Origin: Nocardioides luteus
GTDB taxonomy: Bacteria; Actinomycetota; Actinomycetes; Propionibacteriales; Nocardioidaceae
NCBI RefSeq assembly: GCF_000960475.2
Contig: NZ_JZDQ02000005.1
Coordinates: 1 to 64,000 of the forward strand
Direction: 5' to 3'
Length of the DNA: 64,000 nucleotides
This document shows, piece after piece, positions 51,561 to 59,962 of this stretch. Below the pieces are notes generated by a model that searched no databases, was not told the DNA's origin, and worked only from the letters and a program-made list of their open reading frames with translations. A program made the position numbers and the translations under genes. The stretch's first letter is position 1. Every line of letters begins with the position of its first letter.

Positions 51561-51947
51561 TCAGGGCGTGGCGTCCGGCACGACGACGAAATCCAGGCCC
51601 TGAAGTCGAATCCGCAAGTAGGCCTGGTCCTGCGGGCCGAAGCAGTCGCCGAACGAGTCCATTAGTGGCATCGGCAGACGGTTCTCTCGGTCGTCGTCAA
51701 CACCGTTCTCGAGGCCAGTGTCAAGGCCGTGCTCGATACGCCAGTTCACGTACTCGTGGACGTAGGCGTAGAGCTCATCTTGGGTTATCTCGACTTCGGT
51801 AACCCAATGCTGTTCGCCCCAGGTCAGGCTCAAGCCGCGGGCCGTATCATCGACGGTTCCCCATCTGGCCATGAACCGGCGCAGGCGTGCCCAGAGCTCT
51901 TCGGTGTCAGGGACCCTCGACAACGAGGATGCATCGTGCTTGTTCAA
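51561..51947 (-). CDS. Hypothetical protein, possibly acquired
   Basis: This is a 128-residue acidic protein that I do not recognise. It contains many aromatic residues (RRFMARWGTV, LSLTWGEQHW, DELYAYVHEYVNWRIEHGL) and no signal or membrane segment; it looks like a single small alpha/beta domain such as an immunity or antitoxin-like protein. The start is uncertain: TTG 51947 gives the length stated. Its base composition is visibly less GC-rich than neighbours. It lies between a terminator and the tRNA-His gene. Confidence 0.55.
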   Translation of the reverse strand: MNKHDASSLSRVPDTEELWARLRRFMARWGTVDDTARGLSLTWGEQHWVTEVEITQDELYAYVHEYVNWRIEHGLDTGLENGVDDDRENRLPMPLMDSFGDCFGPQDQAYLRIRLQGLDFVVVPDATP

Positions 51948-52030
51948 ATCCGAGTGCCTTCACAGTATCCGGAGTTGGTACTACGGACGACCCACGATAT
52001 GTGCGCGCCAACGTGCACGCGGGGAAAGCG

Positions 52031-52072
52031 AAACCGGCCCCTGACCTCTTTGCCAAGGTCAGGGGCCGGTTT
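52031..52072 (-). terminator. Very strong terminator downstream of tRNA-His
   Basis: A perfect 17-bp stem (52031-52047 with 52056-52072, core CCGGCCCCTGACC / GGTCAGGGGCCGG) has an eight-base loop and A/T ends on both sides. It can act in both directions. It begins seven bases past the tRNA 3' end on the minus strand. Confidence 0.88.
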
Positions 52073-52078
52073 CATCGG

Positions 52079-52151
52079 GGTGAGCGACGGGGCTTGAACC
52101 CGCGACCCTCGCGACCACAACGCGATGCTCTACCAGCTGAGCTACGCCCAC
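52079..52151 (-). tRNA. tRNA-His(GUG)
   Basis: The minus-strand cloverleaf has acceptor GTGGGCG/CGCTCAC with discriminator C, D arm AGCTCAGCTGGTAGAGC, anticodon stem TCGCG/CGCGA with loop TTGTGGT (anticodon GUG), and T arm GCGGG-TTCAAGC-CCCGT. The extra 5' G of histidine tRNA is encoded at 52152. CCA is not encoded. Confidence 0.93.
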
Positions 52152-52199
52152 CATCGACCCGGACAGCGCATGTCCGAGCCAGCAGAAAGCATAGGGGAA

Positions 52200-52853
52200 T
52201 CAGGCCGGATCTGTGGAATCGGCGGCCTCGGGATCGGTCAGGCCGGTGATCGAGGCACCGTGGCGGGCGGCGATCTCCTTGGCCGTGTCGGAGTCCGGAC
52301 CGGGCATCGGCACGAAGACCGCCTCGCGGTAGTAGCGGAGCTCCTCGATCGACTCCTGGATGTCGGCGAGCGCGCGGTGGTTGCCGCGCTTCGGGGGAGC
52401 GGAGAAGTAGGCCCGCGGGAACCAGCGTCGCGAGAGCTCCTTGATCGAGGAGACGTCGACGTTGCGGTAGTGCAGGAAGCCCTCGAGCTCGGGCATGTCC
52501 CGAGCCAGGAAGTTGCGGTCGGTGGCCACCGTGTTGCCGCCCAGGGGCGGCCGGGAGTCCTTGCCGCAGTGCTCCCAGACGTACGCCAGGACCTGCTCCT
52601 CCGCCTCGCGCATGGTCACGCCGTTCTCGAGCTCGACCAGCAGGCCGGACTTGGTGTGCATGTCGCGGACGAAGTCGTCCATCTGCTCCAGCGCCTCGGC
52701 CGGGGGTTTGATGATGATGTCGACCCCGTCGCCGAGCACGTTGAGATCGAAGTCGGTGACGAGGGCCGCCACCTCGATGAGCGCGTCGTTCTCGAGGGAC
52801 AACCCGGTCATCTCGCAGTCGATCCAGACCAGACGTTCGTTCAGTGAAGCCAC
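52200..52853 (-). CDS. orn: Oligoribonuclease
   Basis: This DEDDh 3'-5' exonuclease degrades nanoRNAs and pGpG. The 217-residue product begins ERLVWIDCEMTGL, whose Asp and Glu bind metal, then has the second Asp in NTVATDRNFLARDMP and the terminal HRALADIQESIEEL with His and Asp. GTG 52853 is used; ATG 52865 would add four residues. The extra C-terminal 20 residues are acidic. It is upstream of tRNA-His on the same strand. Confidence 0.95.
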   Translation of the reverse strand: MASLNERLVWIDCEMTGLSLENDALIEVAALVTDFDLNVLGDGVDIIIKPPAEALEQMDDFVRDMHTKSGLLVELENGVTMREAEEQVLAYVWEHCGKDSRPPLGGNTVATDRNFLARDMPELEGFLHYRNVDVSSIKELSRRWFPRAYFSAPPKRGNHRALADIQESIEELRYYREAVFVPMPGPDSDTAKEIAARHGASITGLTDPEAADSTDPA

Positions 52854-52970
52854 GCAGAGCACCATAACGCCGCTGGTCAACGGCTTTGCGGAGGGTTAGG
52901 AGACGATGCGATAACGGTTCCCATGGCGTGGTTTCAGCATGCCCTCAGGAGACCGACCTATGTTGGCTCC

Positions 52971-53729
52971 ATGAGCACGGATTCAGCCAGCAGCCACTCG
53001 CGCAAGGAGAAGCGTGAGGCGCGCGCTGCCAAGGCCGCCGCAGAGCTCGAGGCTCTGCGCAAGAAGCAGGCCCGCAAGTCGATCCTCACGGTGGCGGCGG
53101 TCGTTGCCGTCATCGCCGTGGTCGTCGGCGGCCTCGTCTGGTTCAGCCTGAATCGTTCCGAGGGCGACAAGGTCGTCGCGGCCGACGCCGGCAACAGCGC
53201 GCACGGCCTGGTCATCGGTCCCGACGACGCGCCTCACAAGGTCGTCATCTACGAGGACTTCCTGTGCCCCTACTGCGGTGATTTCGAGGCCGCCTCCCGC
53301 AAGGACCTCGCCGAGCTGGCCGCCGACGGCAAGGTGCAGGTCGACTACCGGCCGTTCGTGCTCCTCGACCAGATCGGCCCCTACTCCGAGCTCGCCACCT
53401 CGGCCTTCGCGGTCGTCCAGGAGGAGGCGGGTGCCGAGGTCGCCAAGAAGTTCCACGACCTGCTCTACGAGAACCAGCCCAGCGAGTCCGGCCCGTTCCC
53501 GAAGGCTGCCGACCTCGTGGACCTCGCCGTCGAGGCGGGCGCCGAGGAGTCGGCGGTCAAGGACCGCATCGAGAACCTCGACGGCAAGGCCTGGGCCGAC
53601 GCCGCCACCAAGGCGGCCGCCGCCGACGGCGTCCACGGCACCCCGACCATCCTGCTCGACGGAGAGCAGTTCCAGGACGGCAACAGCATCGAGGAGTACG
53701 CCGCCAACCTGGTCGAGCAGATCTCCTGA
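52971..53729 (+). CDS. Membrane-anchored DsbA-family thioredoxin
   Basis: This is a 252-residue protein: a charged helical cytoplasmic N-terminus (10-36), one membrane anchor (about 37-60) and an extracytoplasmic DsbA-like domain. The redox motif is CPYC at 99-102 in EDFLCPYCGDFEAAS, and the cis-proline segment is GVHGTPTILLDG. It should introduce or isomerise disulfides in exported proteins. ATG 52971 matches the usual family start. Confidence 0.9.
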   Translation: MSTDSASSHSRKEKREARAAKAAAELEALRKKQARKSILTVAAVVAVIAVVVGGLVWFSLNRSEGDKVVAADAGNSAHGLVIGPDDAPHKVVIYEDFLCPYCGDFEAASRKDLAELAADGKVQVDYRPFVLLDQIGPYSELATSAFAVVQEEAGAEVAKKFHDLLYENQPSESGPFPKAADLVDLAVEAGAEESAVKDRIENLDGKAWADAATKAAAADGVHGTPTILLDGEQFQDGNSIEEYAANLVEQIS

Positions 53730-53804
53730 CGCTCCTGGTCCGATTTGCGTCGCCCAGGGTTGGGCTGCCGTTTCGGTAGGCGCCTTAGGGTTCGGCGACA
53801 GCCG

Positions 53805-54614
53805 ATGGCGGCTGGGCCGGAAGACCCCAATGCGAAGGTGCTCGAGATGGCGTACGCGACGACCGAAGACGGCCATCGGATCTACGTGAAGCCGACCGAT
53901 CCGCGGGCGCTCGGCCTGATCGCCAACAAGGGACGGATCATCCGTGGCTCGCTGGAGCTGTGGCGGGTGGCGTTGGGCCTGCACGAGTGGCAGACCGTGA
54001 TCGACATCGGCGTGAACTACGGCGAAATGCTCGTCGGGGTGGAGATCCCGGAGGGTGCGGAGCTGATCGGGTTCGAGCCGAACACGTCGCTGCACAAGGT
54101 GCTGCGCAAGACCCTCGACGCCCGCGGGATCGCGATCGATCTGCGCTCGCAGGCCGTCGCCGACAGGGCCGGCACGGCGCGGTTCGCGGTCGACCGGACC
54201 TGGTCGGGGACGTCGTCGCTGTACGACGAGCGCCATGACGGCTCGGCGCGCTGGCAGCTCCGCGACGTCGAGGTCACCACGCTCGACGAGGTGCTCGGCG
54301 GCTCGGGGCGGTCGTTCTGCGTGAAGGTGGACGTCGAGGGCTTCGAGCGGGAGGTGGTCGACGGTGCGGCCGCGTCGCTCGACGGCACGGAGCGCTGGGC
54401 GCTGATGCTCGAGATCGAGCACATGGACCGTGGCTACCTGGCCGAGCTGGCCCGGACCCACGACGTGTTCGTCAAGGAGAAGGACTCGACCGTGCTGCGC
54501 CGGGTGCCCGGTGAGCGCATCGCCGTCGAGGAGCTGCTCGACGACCCCACGCTGCACCGCCAGGACTGCCTGGTACTCAGCCCTGCCCTTGCCGGCCGAT
54601 CGGCGATAGCGTGA
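53805..54614 (+). CDS. FkbM-family methyltransferase
   Basis: This is a 269-residue class I SAM-dependent methyltransferase of the FkbM type. It has the SAM loop VIDIGVNYGEMLVG, then LIGFEPNTSLHKVLRKTL, and the family tail VEVTTLDEVLGG with FCVKVDVEGFEREVVDGA and LMLEIEH. The substrate, commonly a sugar hydroxyl, is unknown; no glycosylation cluster is present. ATG 53805 is used; ATG 53847 is possible. Confidence 0.85.
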   Translation: MAAGPEDPNAKVLEMAYATTEDGHRIYVKPTDPRALGLIANKGRIIRGSLELWRVALGLHEWQTVIDIGVNYGEMLVGVEIPEGAELIGFEPNTSLHKVLRKTLDARGIAIDLRSQAVADRAGTARFAVDRTWSGTSSLYDERHDGSARWQLRDVEVTTLDEVLGGSGRSFCVKVDVEGFEREVVDGAAASLDGTERWALMLEIEHMDRGYLAELARTHDVFVKEKDSTVLRRVPGERIAVEELLDDPTLHRQDCLVLSPALAGRSAIA

Positions 54615-54618
54615 CGGC

Positions 54619-55035
54619 ATGACCGAGATCCAGATCGTCGAGCAGTTCCTGGCCGCGCTCGAGACCGGAGAGGTCGACGCGGCGCTCGCGTTGTGTGCGG
54701 ACGACGTCACCTACCAGAACGTGCCCCTGCCGCCGGCCCGCGGCCTGTCCGAGGTCGGGCGCCAGCTGCGGGTCATGGCGAGATACACCACCGGCTTCGA
54801 GGTCCGGATGATCAACATCGCGGCCAACGGCCCGGTGGTGCTCACCGAACGTATCGACGTGCTCAGCCGCGGCTCCGTCTCCGCCGAGTTCTGGGTGTGC
54901 GGCACCTTCGCGGTGCGCGACGGCAAGATCGTGCTCTGGCGCGACTACTTCGACTGGACCACCTTCATCGCGGCCGGTATCAAGGGCGTCGGCCAGGCTG
55001 CGTTCGGCGCGATCCGGAAGGCCGTCGGGCGCTGA
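54619..55035 (+). CDS. Limonene-1,2-epoxide hydrolase-like protein
   Basis: This is a 138-residue NTF2-fold protein. The Arg-Asp pair in VVLTERIDVL and the later Asp in LWRDYFDW correspond to the Arg99/Asp101/Asp132 catalytic set recalled for limonene epoxide hydrolase. The family also includes polyketide cyclases and other SnoaL-like proteins, so the substrate is open. ATG 54619 lies four bases after the methyltransferase stop, implying one operon. Confidence 0.82.
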   Translation: MTEIQIVEQFLAALETGEVDAALALCADDVTYQNVPLPPARGLSEVGRQLRVMARYTTGFEVRMINIAANGPVVLTERIDVLSRGSVSAEFWVCGTFAVRDGKIVLWRDYFDWTTFIAAGIKGVGQAAFGAIRKAVGR

Positions 55036-55050
55036 GCCGTTGTGCGCACC

Positions 55051-55068
55051 GCACGAGGCACCTCGTGC
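55051..55068 (+). terminator. Dyad after the epoxide hydrolase-like gene
   Basis: GCACGAGG and CCTCGTGC flank two bases, 15 bases after the stop. It is a short hairpin without a U-tract, so it is a moderate terminator candidate. Confidence 0.45.
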
Positions 55069-55075
55069 ACTGTTC

Positions 55076-55093
55076 TTGTGACGTGAGTCACAA
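55076..55093. promoter_or_regulatory. CRP/GlxR-type operator
   Basis: TTGTGACGTGAGTCACAA contains TGTGA-N6-TCACA exactly, with an outer A/T pair extending symmetry. It ends 20 bases before the ATG at 55114, overlapping the likely promoter or leader, so repression or cAMP-dependent control of the exported hydrolase gene is likely. Confidence 0.65.
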
Positions 55094-55113
55094 CGAGCCC
55101 TAGGCTCGGAGAC

Positions 55114-56439
55114 ATGCCCCGTGCGTCAGCCGCTCTTCTCGCCCTGCTCCTGACCGCGTCCGCGCTGGTCGCCTCGACCGGCCTGGCGATCGCCGACCCC
55201 GAGCCACCCGGTGACCAGCCGCTGCCGGGCTACACGATCAGCAACCCGGCGGTGGCGCCGATCGTCGTCGGCGGCGCGGAGACCACGGTGCGTCAGGGCG
55301 TGCACGAGCACGCTGCGTACATCCTCGAGGTGCCGGCGGACTGGAACGGCGAGCTGGTGATGTGGGCGCACGGCTACCGCGGGCTCGGCTACACGCTGAC
55401 GCCCGAGACCCCGGGCTTCGGGCTGCGGCGTACGTTCCTCGAGCAGGGCTACGCCTGGGCGGCGTCGAGCTACTCGACCAACGGCTACGACGTGGGGGCG
55501 GGGGTGCGCTCGACGCGGGACCTGGCGACGTACGCCTCCGAGCTGCTGCCCCACGAGGCGACCCGCATCTATGTGACCGGGGTGTCGATGGGCGGGCACG
55601 TGATCGGGCGCTCGCTCGAGCAGTATCCCGGCTTCTACGACGGCGCGATGCCGATGTGCGGACAGCTGGGTGACGTGGAGCTCTTCGACTTCTTCGTCGA
55701 CTACAACCTCGGCGCCCAGGCGCTCGCGGGCCACGACGCCTACCCCTACACGAAGGACTACCAGAGCGTCGACGTCCCGGTGATCAAGGAGAAGCTGGGG
55801 CTGAACGGCGCGCTGACGCCGGAGGGCGAGCAGCTGCGGGCGATGACGATCGAGCGCAGCGGGGGACCGCGCCCGGGTGCGGCGGCGGCCTTCGGGCAGT
55901 GGAAGGACTTCCTGTTCACGCTGCCGTCGGTCGACGACGGTGGCACGCTGGCCTTCAACATCGGCCGGGTCGCGACCAACCGGGACACCGTCTACACGCC
56001 CAGCTCGCCGGTCGATCTGGATGCCGAGATCGAGCGGGTCGACCCCACCGATCCCGCCGGGCGCTACAGCCACCGGCTCGATGCGCCGTCCCGGATCTCC
56101 GGCCGTCCGACCGCTCCGGTGGTGAGCCTGCACAACCTCGGCGACATGTTCGTGCCGTTCTCGATGGAGCAGATCTATCTGCGTGAGGTGAACCGCCATC
56201 ACCGCGGATCCATGGTCGTCCAGCGGGCGATCCGCTCGGCCGGGCACTGCGAGTTCAGCCCGGCCGAGGCCTCGACCGCCTGGGGCGACCTGGTCGACTG
56301 GGTCGAGCACGGCGACCGCCCGGCCGGCGACGACGTGCTCGACCGGGCGGCCGTCGCCGCGCCCGACTACGGATGCGCGTTCACCGATCCCACGGCGTAT
56401 GGGACCGGGTCGCGGCGCCTCTTCGCGCGGTGCCCCTGA
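55114..56439 (+). CDS. Secreted alpha/beta hydrolase
   Basis: This is a 441-residue exported hydrolase. A signal peptide (about 1-27) precedes an alpha/beta fold with nucleophile motif VTGVSMGGHV, an HG-type oxyanion strand (LVMWAHGYRGLG) and a late SAGHCEFSP carrying the catalytic His. It may be an esterase or polyester/feruloyl-type hydrolase; the family is not resolved. Two late Cys may form a disulfide. A CRP-type site lies upstream. Confidence 0.82.
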   Translation: MPRASAALLALLLTASALVASTGLAIADPEPPGDQPLPGYTISNPAVAPIVVGGAETTVRQGVHEHAAYILEVPADWNGELVMWAHGYRGLGYTLTPETPGFGLRRTFLEQGYAWAASSYSTNGYDVGAGVRSTRDLATYASELLPHEATRIYVTGVSMGGHVIGRSLEQYPGFYDGAMPMCGQLGDVELFDFFVDYNLGAQALAGHDAYPYTKDYQSVDVPVIKEKLGLNGALTPEGEQLRAMTIERSGGPRPGAAAAFGQWKDFLFTLPSVDDGGTLAFNIGRVATNRDTVYTPSSPVDLDAEIERVDPTDPAGRYSHRLDAPSRISGRPTAPVVSLHNLGDMFVPFSMEQIYLREVNRHHRGSMVVQRAIRSAGHCEFSPAEASTAWGDLVDWVEHGDRPAGDDVLDRAAVAAPDYGCAFTDPTAYGTGSRRLFARCP

Positions 56440-56457
56440 CCGGGGCCTTGGCCGAGG

Positions 56458-57039
56458 TCAGCGGACGACGTCGTAGACGAGCTTGAGGATGCCGTTGGCG
56501 TAGGCCTCCGACTCGACCAGCTTCAGCATCTGCTTGTCCTTGTCGGTCTCGCTCCACATCGACTTCCCGGCACCGAGGACGACGGGGAAGACCAGCAGGT
56601 GGTAGCGGTCGATCAGGCCGGCGTCGGAGAGGTTGCGGGCGAGCTCGGCGCTGCCGGCGACCAGGATCGGGCCGCCGTCGCCCTGCTTGAGCTTCTCGAC
56701 CTCGTCCAGCGACCGCAGCACGGTCTGCGGGCCCCAGCCCTCGACGAGCGCGTCGTCGCCCAGAGAGATCGAGACGACGTACTTCGGGATCTCCTTGACC
56801 ACCGCGAAGTCCTCGATGTCGGGCCAGATCGGCGCGAAGGCCTCGTAGCTGCGGCGGCCGAACATCATCGCGCCCGCCTCCTCCATCTCGCTGGCCTTGA
56901 TCGCGTAGGCCTCCGGCAGGAACTCGATGTCCTTGAAGGTCCAGCCCCCGCTGCGGTGCTGCTCGGACGGCGAGCCGCCGCCGGGGGAGTCGACGACGCC
57001 GTCGAGGGATACGAACGCTGAGTAGATGAGGGTGCGCAT
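56458..57039 (-). CDS. Dihydrofolate-reductase-like (RibD C-terminal domain) protein
   Basis: This is a 193-residue protein of the RibD C-terminal/DHFR superfamily. The start MRTLIYSAFVSLDGVVDSPGG and the middle MMFGRRSYEAFAPIW plus GPILVAGSAELARNL are hallmarks. It is probably an NADPH-dependent reductase of unknown substrate, not the riboflavin enzyme, as no deaminase domain is present. It is convergent with the hydrolase gene and divergent from the nitronate monooxygenase gene. Confidence 0.88.
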   Translation of the reverse strand: MRTLIYSAFVSLDGVVDSPGGGSPSEQHRSGGWTFKDIEFLPEAYAIKASEMEEAGAMMFGRRSYEAFAPIWPDIEDFAVVKEIPKYVVSISLGDDALVEGWGPQTVLRSLDEVEKLKQGDGGPILVAGSAELARNLSDAGLIDRYHLLVFPVVLGAGKSMWSETDKDKQMLKLVESEAYANGILKLVYDVVR

Positions 57040-57148
57040 GGGGCAGATCCTGCCGGGCGGACCCGGATGCCGCCACCAGTATTCGACGACCCTGGGCCGA
57101 CGCCCCGATGGGGCCACGTCGGGCTCGTCGAGCACTAACGTGGGTCAC

Positions 57149-58249
57149 GTGACCGCTCGACGACGTGCTCAGGAGTTCTGCGAGGCGTACGGCCTCTCGA
57201 TGCCGATCCTTCAGGCGCCGATGGCGGGGGCCTGTCCGCCCGCGGCGGCGGCCGCGGTCGCCGATGCGGGCGGGATGGGTGCGGCGGGGGTGGTGCTCGA
57301 CTCGCCCTCGCGGATCGCGGAATGGGTGGACGAGTTCCGGTCGATGTCGGCCGGCCCGTTCCAGCTGAACATCTGGATCCCGGACCCGCTCGACGACGAC
57401 CCGGCCCGGATCTCGGCCGCGGAGGAGTTCCTGGGCAGGTTCGGTACGCCGGGCCCCGAGCAGCCGCCCGCGCCCTCGTTCGAGGAGCAGTGCGAGGCGA
57501 TGCTCGCCGCCCGGCCGAGGGTCGTCTCCTCGATCATGGGACTCTTCCCGTCCGACTACGTCGATCGTCTGCACGAGGCCGGGATCGCCTGGTTCGCCTG
57601 CGCGACGACCCTGGCCGAGGCGCGCGCTGCCCAGGAGGCGGGTGCCGACGCCATCGTCGCCCAGGGCCTCGAGGCGGGCGGGCACCGCGGGGTCTTCGAG
57701 GCGGAGACGGCGGAGCGTACGGCCGTCGGGCTGTTCGCGCTGCTGCCGCACATCGTCGACGGCGTGGACGTGCCGGTGATCGCCACCGGCGGGATCGCCG
57801 ACGGCCGTGGGGTCGCCGCGGCGCTGACCCTCGGTGCGAGCGCCGTGCAGGTCGGCAGCGCACTGCTGCGGTCGCCCGAGACCGGGATCGCCGACGCCTG
57901 GGCGGCCTCGCTGGACGGGCTCGAGCCGGAGGAGACGGTCGCGACCCGGGCGTACTCCGGACGGCTCGGCCGCGCCGCTCCGACGCCCTACGTGCGCTCC
58001 TGGGAGGCCCCGGACGCACCCTCGCCCGCGCCTTACCCGCAGCAGCGCCGCCTGGTCGCCAGGTGGCGCAAGGGAACTCCCGATCCCGCCGCCACGGCGC
58101 CCCTGGATCGCGCCAACCACTGGGCCGGCCAGGCGGCTGGTCGCGCCGTCGCCGAGCCGGCCGCCGACATCGTGACCCGGATGTGGAGCGAGGCCCGGAG
58201 TCTGCTTCCCGGCGCGGAGCAGGACGACGGTGTAGAACGGAAGGCATGA
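57149..58249 (+). CDS. Nitronate monooxygenase-like flavoprotein
   Basis: This is a 366-residue FMN-dependent TIM-barrel enzyme of the 2-nitropropane dioxygenase family, expected to detoxify nitronates. It has PILQAPMAGACPPAAAAAVADAGGMG, a middle AQGLEAGGHRG that carries the catalytic His, and VIATGGIADGRGVAAALTLGASAVQVGSAL as the FMN-phosphate site. GTG 57149 is the start. The DinB gene overlaps its stop (ATGA). Confidence 0.9.
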   Translation: MTARRRAQEFCEAYGLSMPILQAPMAGACPPAAAAAVADAGGMGAAGVVLDSPSRIAEWVDEFRSMSAGPFQLNIWIPDPLDDDPARISAAEEFLGRFGTPGPEQPPAPSFEEQCEAMLAARPRVVSSIMGLFPSDYVDRLHEAGIAWFACATTLAEARAAQEAGADAIVAQGLEAGGHRGVFEAETAERTAVGLFALLPHIVDGVDVPVIATGGIADGRGVAAALTLGASAVQVGSALLRSPETGIADAWAASLDGLEPEETVATRAYSGRLGRAAPTPYVRSWEAPDAPSPAPYPQQRRLVARWRKGTPDPAATAPLDRANHWAGQAAGRAVAEPAADIVTRMWSEARSLLPGAEQDDGVERKA

Positions 58250-58764
58250 GCGAAACCTGGCCCCAGCGACTGCTCGCGGACGGCTTCGGCCGGATCGCGG
58301 AGACCCTTCCCACGATCGTCGACGGCCTCTCGGTCGACGACCTGCTGTGGCGGCCGTACGACGAGGCGAACTCGATCGCCTGGATCCTGTGGCACATCGC
58401 CCGGATGGAGGATGCCCAGATCGCGCCGCTCGCCGGCACCGACGAGGTGTGGGCGCGCGACGGCTGGGTGGAGCGGTTCGGGCTGCCCTATCGGCCGCGC
58501 GCGATGGGCTACGGGCAGTCAGCCGCGGAGGTCGGCGCCTTCCGGCTGGAGGACCCGACGCTGCTGACCGGCTACTACGAGGCGGTCCACGCGGCCACCA
58601 TCGAGCTCGTCGACTCGCTGAGCGAGGAGGATCTCGCCCGCGTCATCGACGAGCGCTGGGACCCGCCGGTCACCACCGCGGTGCGCCTGGTCAGCGTCGT
58701 CGACGACGCCGCCCAGCACATCGGCCAGGCGGCGTACGTCAAAGGGCTGCTCGGTCTCCGCTGA
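58246..58764 (+). CDS. DinB-superfamily protein
   Basis: This is a 172-residue four-helix-bundle protein of the DinB/mycothiol-S-transferase superfamily. The first ligand is in ILWHIARMED and another in DDAAQHIGQAAYVKG. Thiol-dependent chemistry is plausible in this mycothiol producer. It is translationally coupled to the nitronate monooxygenase gene. It is a distinct paralogue of the DinB protein at 34.6 kb. Confidence 0.83.
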   Translation: MSETWPQRLLADGFGRIAETLPTIVDGLSVDDLLWRPYDEANSIAWILWHIARMEDAQIAPLAGTDEVWARDGWVERFGLPYRPRAMGYGQSAAEVGAFRLEDPTLLTGYYEAVHAATIELVDSLSEEDLARVIDERWDPPVTTAVRLVSVVDDAAQHIGQAAYVKGLLGLR

Positions 58765-58765
58765 G

Positions 58766-59419
58766 TCAGAGGACGGCGGCGATGGCCTCGTCGATCGAGG
58801 CGTCGCCCGAGACCAGCTCCCACTGCTTGCCCACGGTGGCGTCGTCGTCGATGACGGCGGCGATGACCGCGGCCACGTCGGCGCGCGGGATGGTGTGCCG
58901 GTCGAGCTTCGGGGCCAGCTTCACCCGCCCGGTCCCGGGCTCGTCGGTGAGCCCGCCGGGACGCAGGATGGTCCACTCGAGGTCGCTGTCGCGCAGCGCG
59001 ATGTCGGCGTCGCGCTTGGCCTCGACGTAGGCCTTCCAGACCTCGCCGGTATCGGCCGGCACCGGCTCGTCGACGCTGATCGCCGAGACCTGCACGAACC
59101 GCTTGATGCCGGCCGCCTTCGCGCCGGCGATCGACTTCGTCGCGCCCTCCAGGTCGACGGTGCGCTTGCGCTCCTTGTTGCCGTCGGCGCCGCCGCCGGC
59201 GGCGAAGACCACCGCGTCGCAGCCCGCGAAGGCAGCGGCGAAGCCGTCGGCGTCCTGGTTCTCGATGTCGAGGATGCCGACCTCGGCCCCGAGCGACTCG
59301 AGCTCGGCTCGGTAGCTCTCGCTGCGTACGAGCGCGAGCGGGGTGTGGCCCGCGGCGGCCAGGATCGGATGGAGGTGCAGGGCGACCTTGCCGTGGCCGC
59401 CGACGATGGCGATGCGCAT
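58766..59419 (-). CDS. NAD(P)H-binding SDR (NmrA-like)
   Basis: This is a 217-residue atypical SDR with the dinucleotide motif IVGGHGKVALHLHPIL at the N-terminus and DAVVFAAGGG as the second conserved turn. The usual YxxxK pair is replaced by a YVEAKRDAD stretch. Relatives act as redox sensors or sugar/quinone reductases; function is unknown. It is convergent with the DinB gene. Confidence 0.85.
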   Translation of the reverse strand: MRIAIVGGHGKVALHLHPILAAAGHTPLALVRSESYRAELESLGAEVGILDIENQDADGFAAAFAGCDAVVFAAGGGADGNKERKRTVDLEGATKSIAGAKAAGIKRFVQVSAISVDEPVPADTGEVWKAYVEAKRDADIALRDSDLEWTILRPGGLTDEPGTGRVKLAPKLDRHTIPRADVAAVIAAVIDDDATVGKQWELVSGDASIDEAIAAVL

Positions 59420-59553
59420 GGCCTCAGCCTAGGCATACGAGGCCACTGACATTTGTCACCGACGGGTCCCGACAATCACATCTGCCGCCGGTGGTCGTGC
59501 GGGCGCGAGTCTGGAGACACCACTCACGGTGGGTGGTGGAGACGGAGGCTCGC

Positions 59554-59961
59554 ATGACAACGTCGATGAACGAGACCGCGCAGCGGACCCGGGTCGGGTG
59601 GCCGCGGATCGCGGGAGTGGCGGCCGTCGCGGCCGTGGCGGCGACGGCCGTGTGGCTGCTGTGGACGGCGGCCGGGGGAGTGGACCTCGCGGTGAAGTCT
59701 GGGGCGGATGCTCAGGAGATCGGGATCGGCTCGGTCATCATCAGCAGCCTGCTGATCGGACTGGCCGGCGGGGCGCTGCTGCGCTGGTGGGAGGGCCGTT
59801 CCGAACGCGGGACGAGGCGGTGGACGATGCTCGCCGTCGGGATCGCCGTGGTCTCGCTGATCACGCCGACCAGCGCGCTCACCGTGGCCGCCGGTCTCGG
59901 GCTCGCGAGCCTGCACGTCGTCGTCGCTGTTGTGGTCATCGCCGGTCTGCGGCGGCGATAA
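59554..59961 (+). CDS. Four-helix membrane protein (DUF6069-like)
   Basis: This is a 135-residue hydrophobic protein with four membrane segments: IAGVAAVAAVAATAVWLLW, IIISSLLIGLAGGALL-like, LAVGIAVVSLITP and VVVAVVVIAGL. Function is unknown. ATG 59554 has GGAGG five bases upstream. It ends one base before the histidine kinase start, so it is the first gene of the DesK/DesR-like operon and may be part of the sensed membrane signal. Confidence 0.8.
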   Translation: MTTSMNETAQRTRVGWPRIAGVAAVAAVAATAVWLLWTAAGGVDLAVKSGADAQEIGIGSVIISSLLIGLAGGALLRWWEGRSERGTRRWTMLAVGIAVVSLITPTSALTVAAGLGLASLHVVVAVVVIAGLRRR

Positions 59962-59962
59962 G

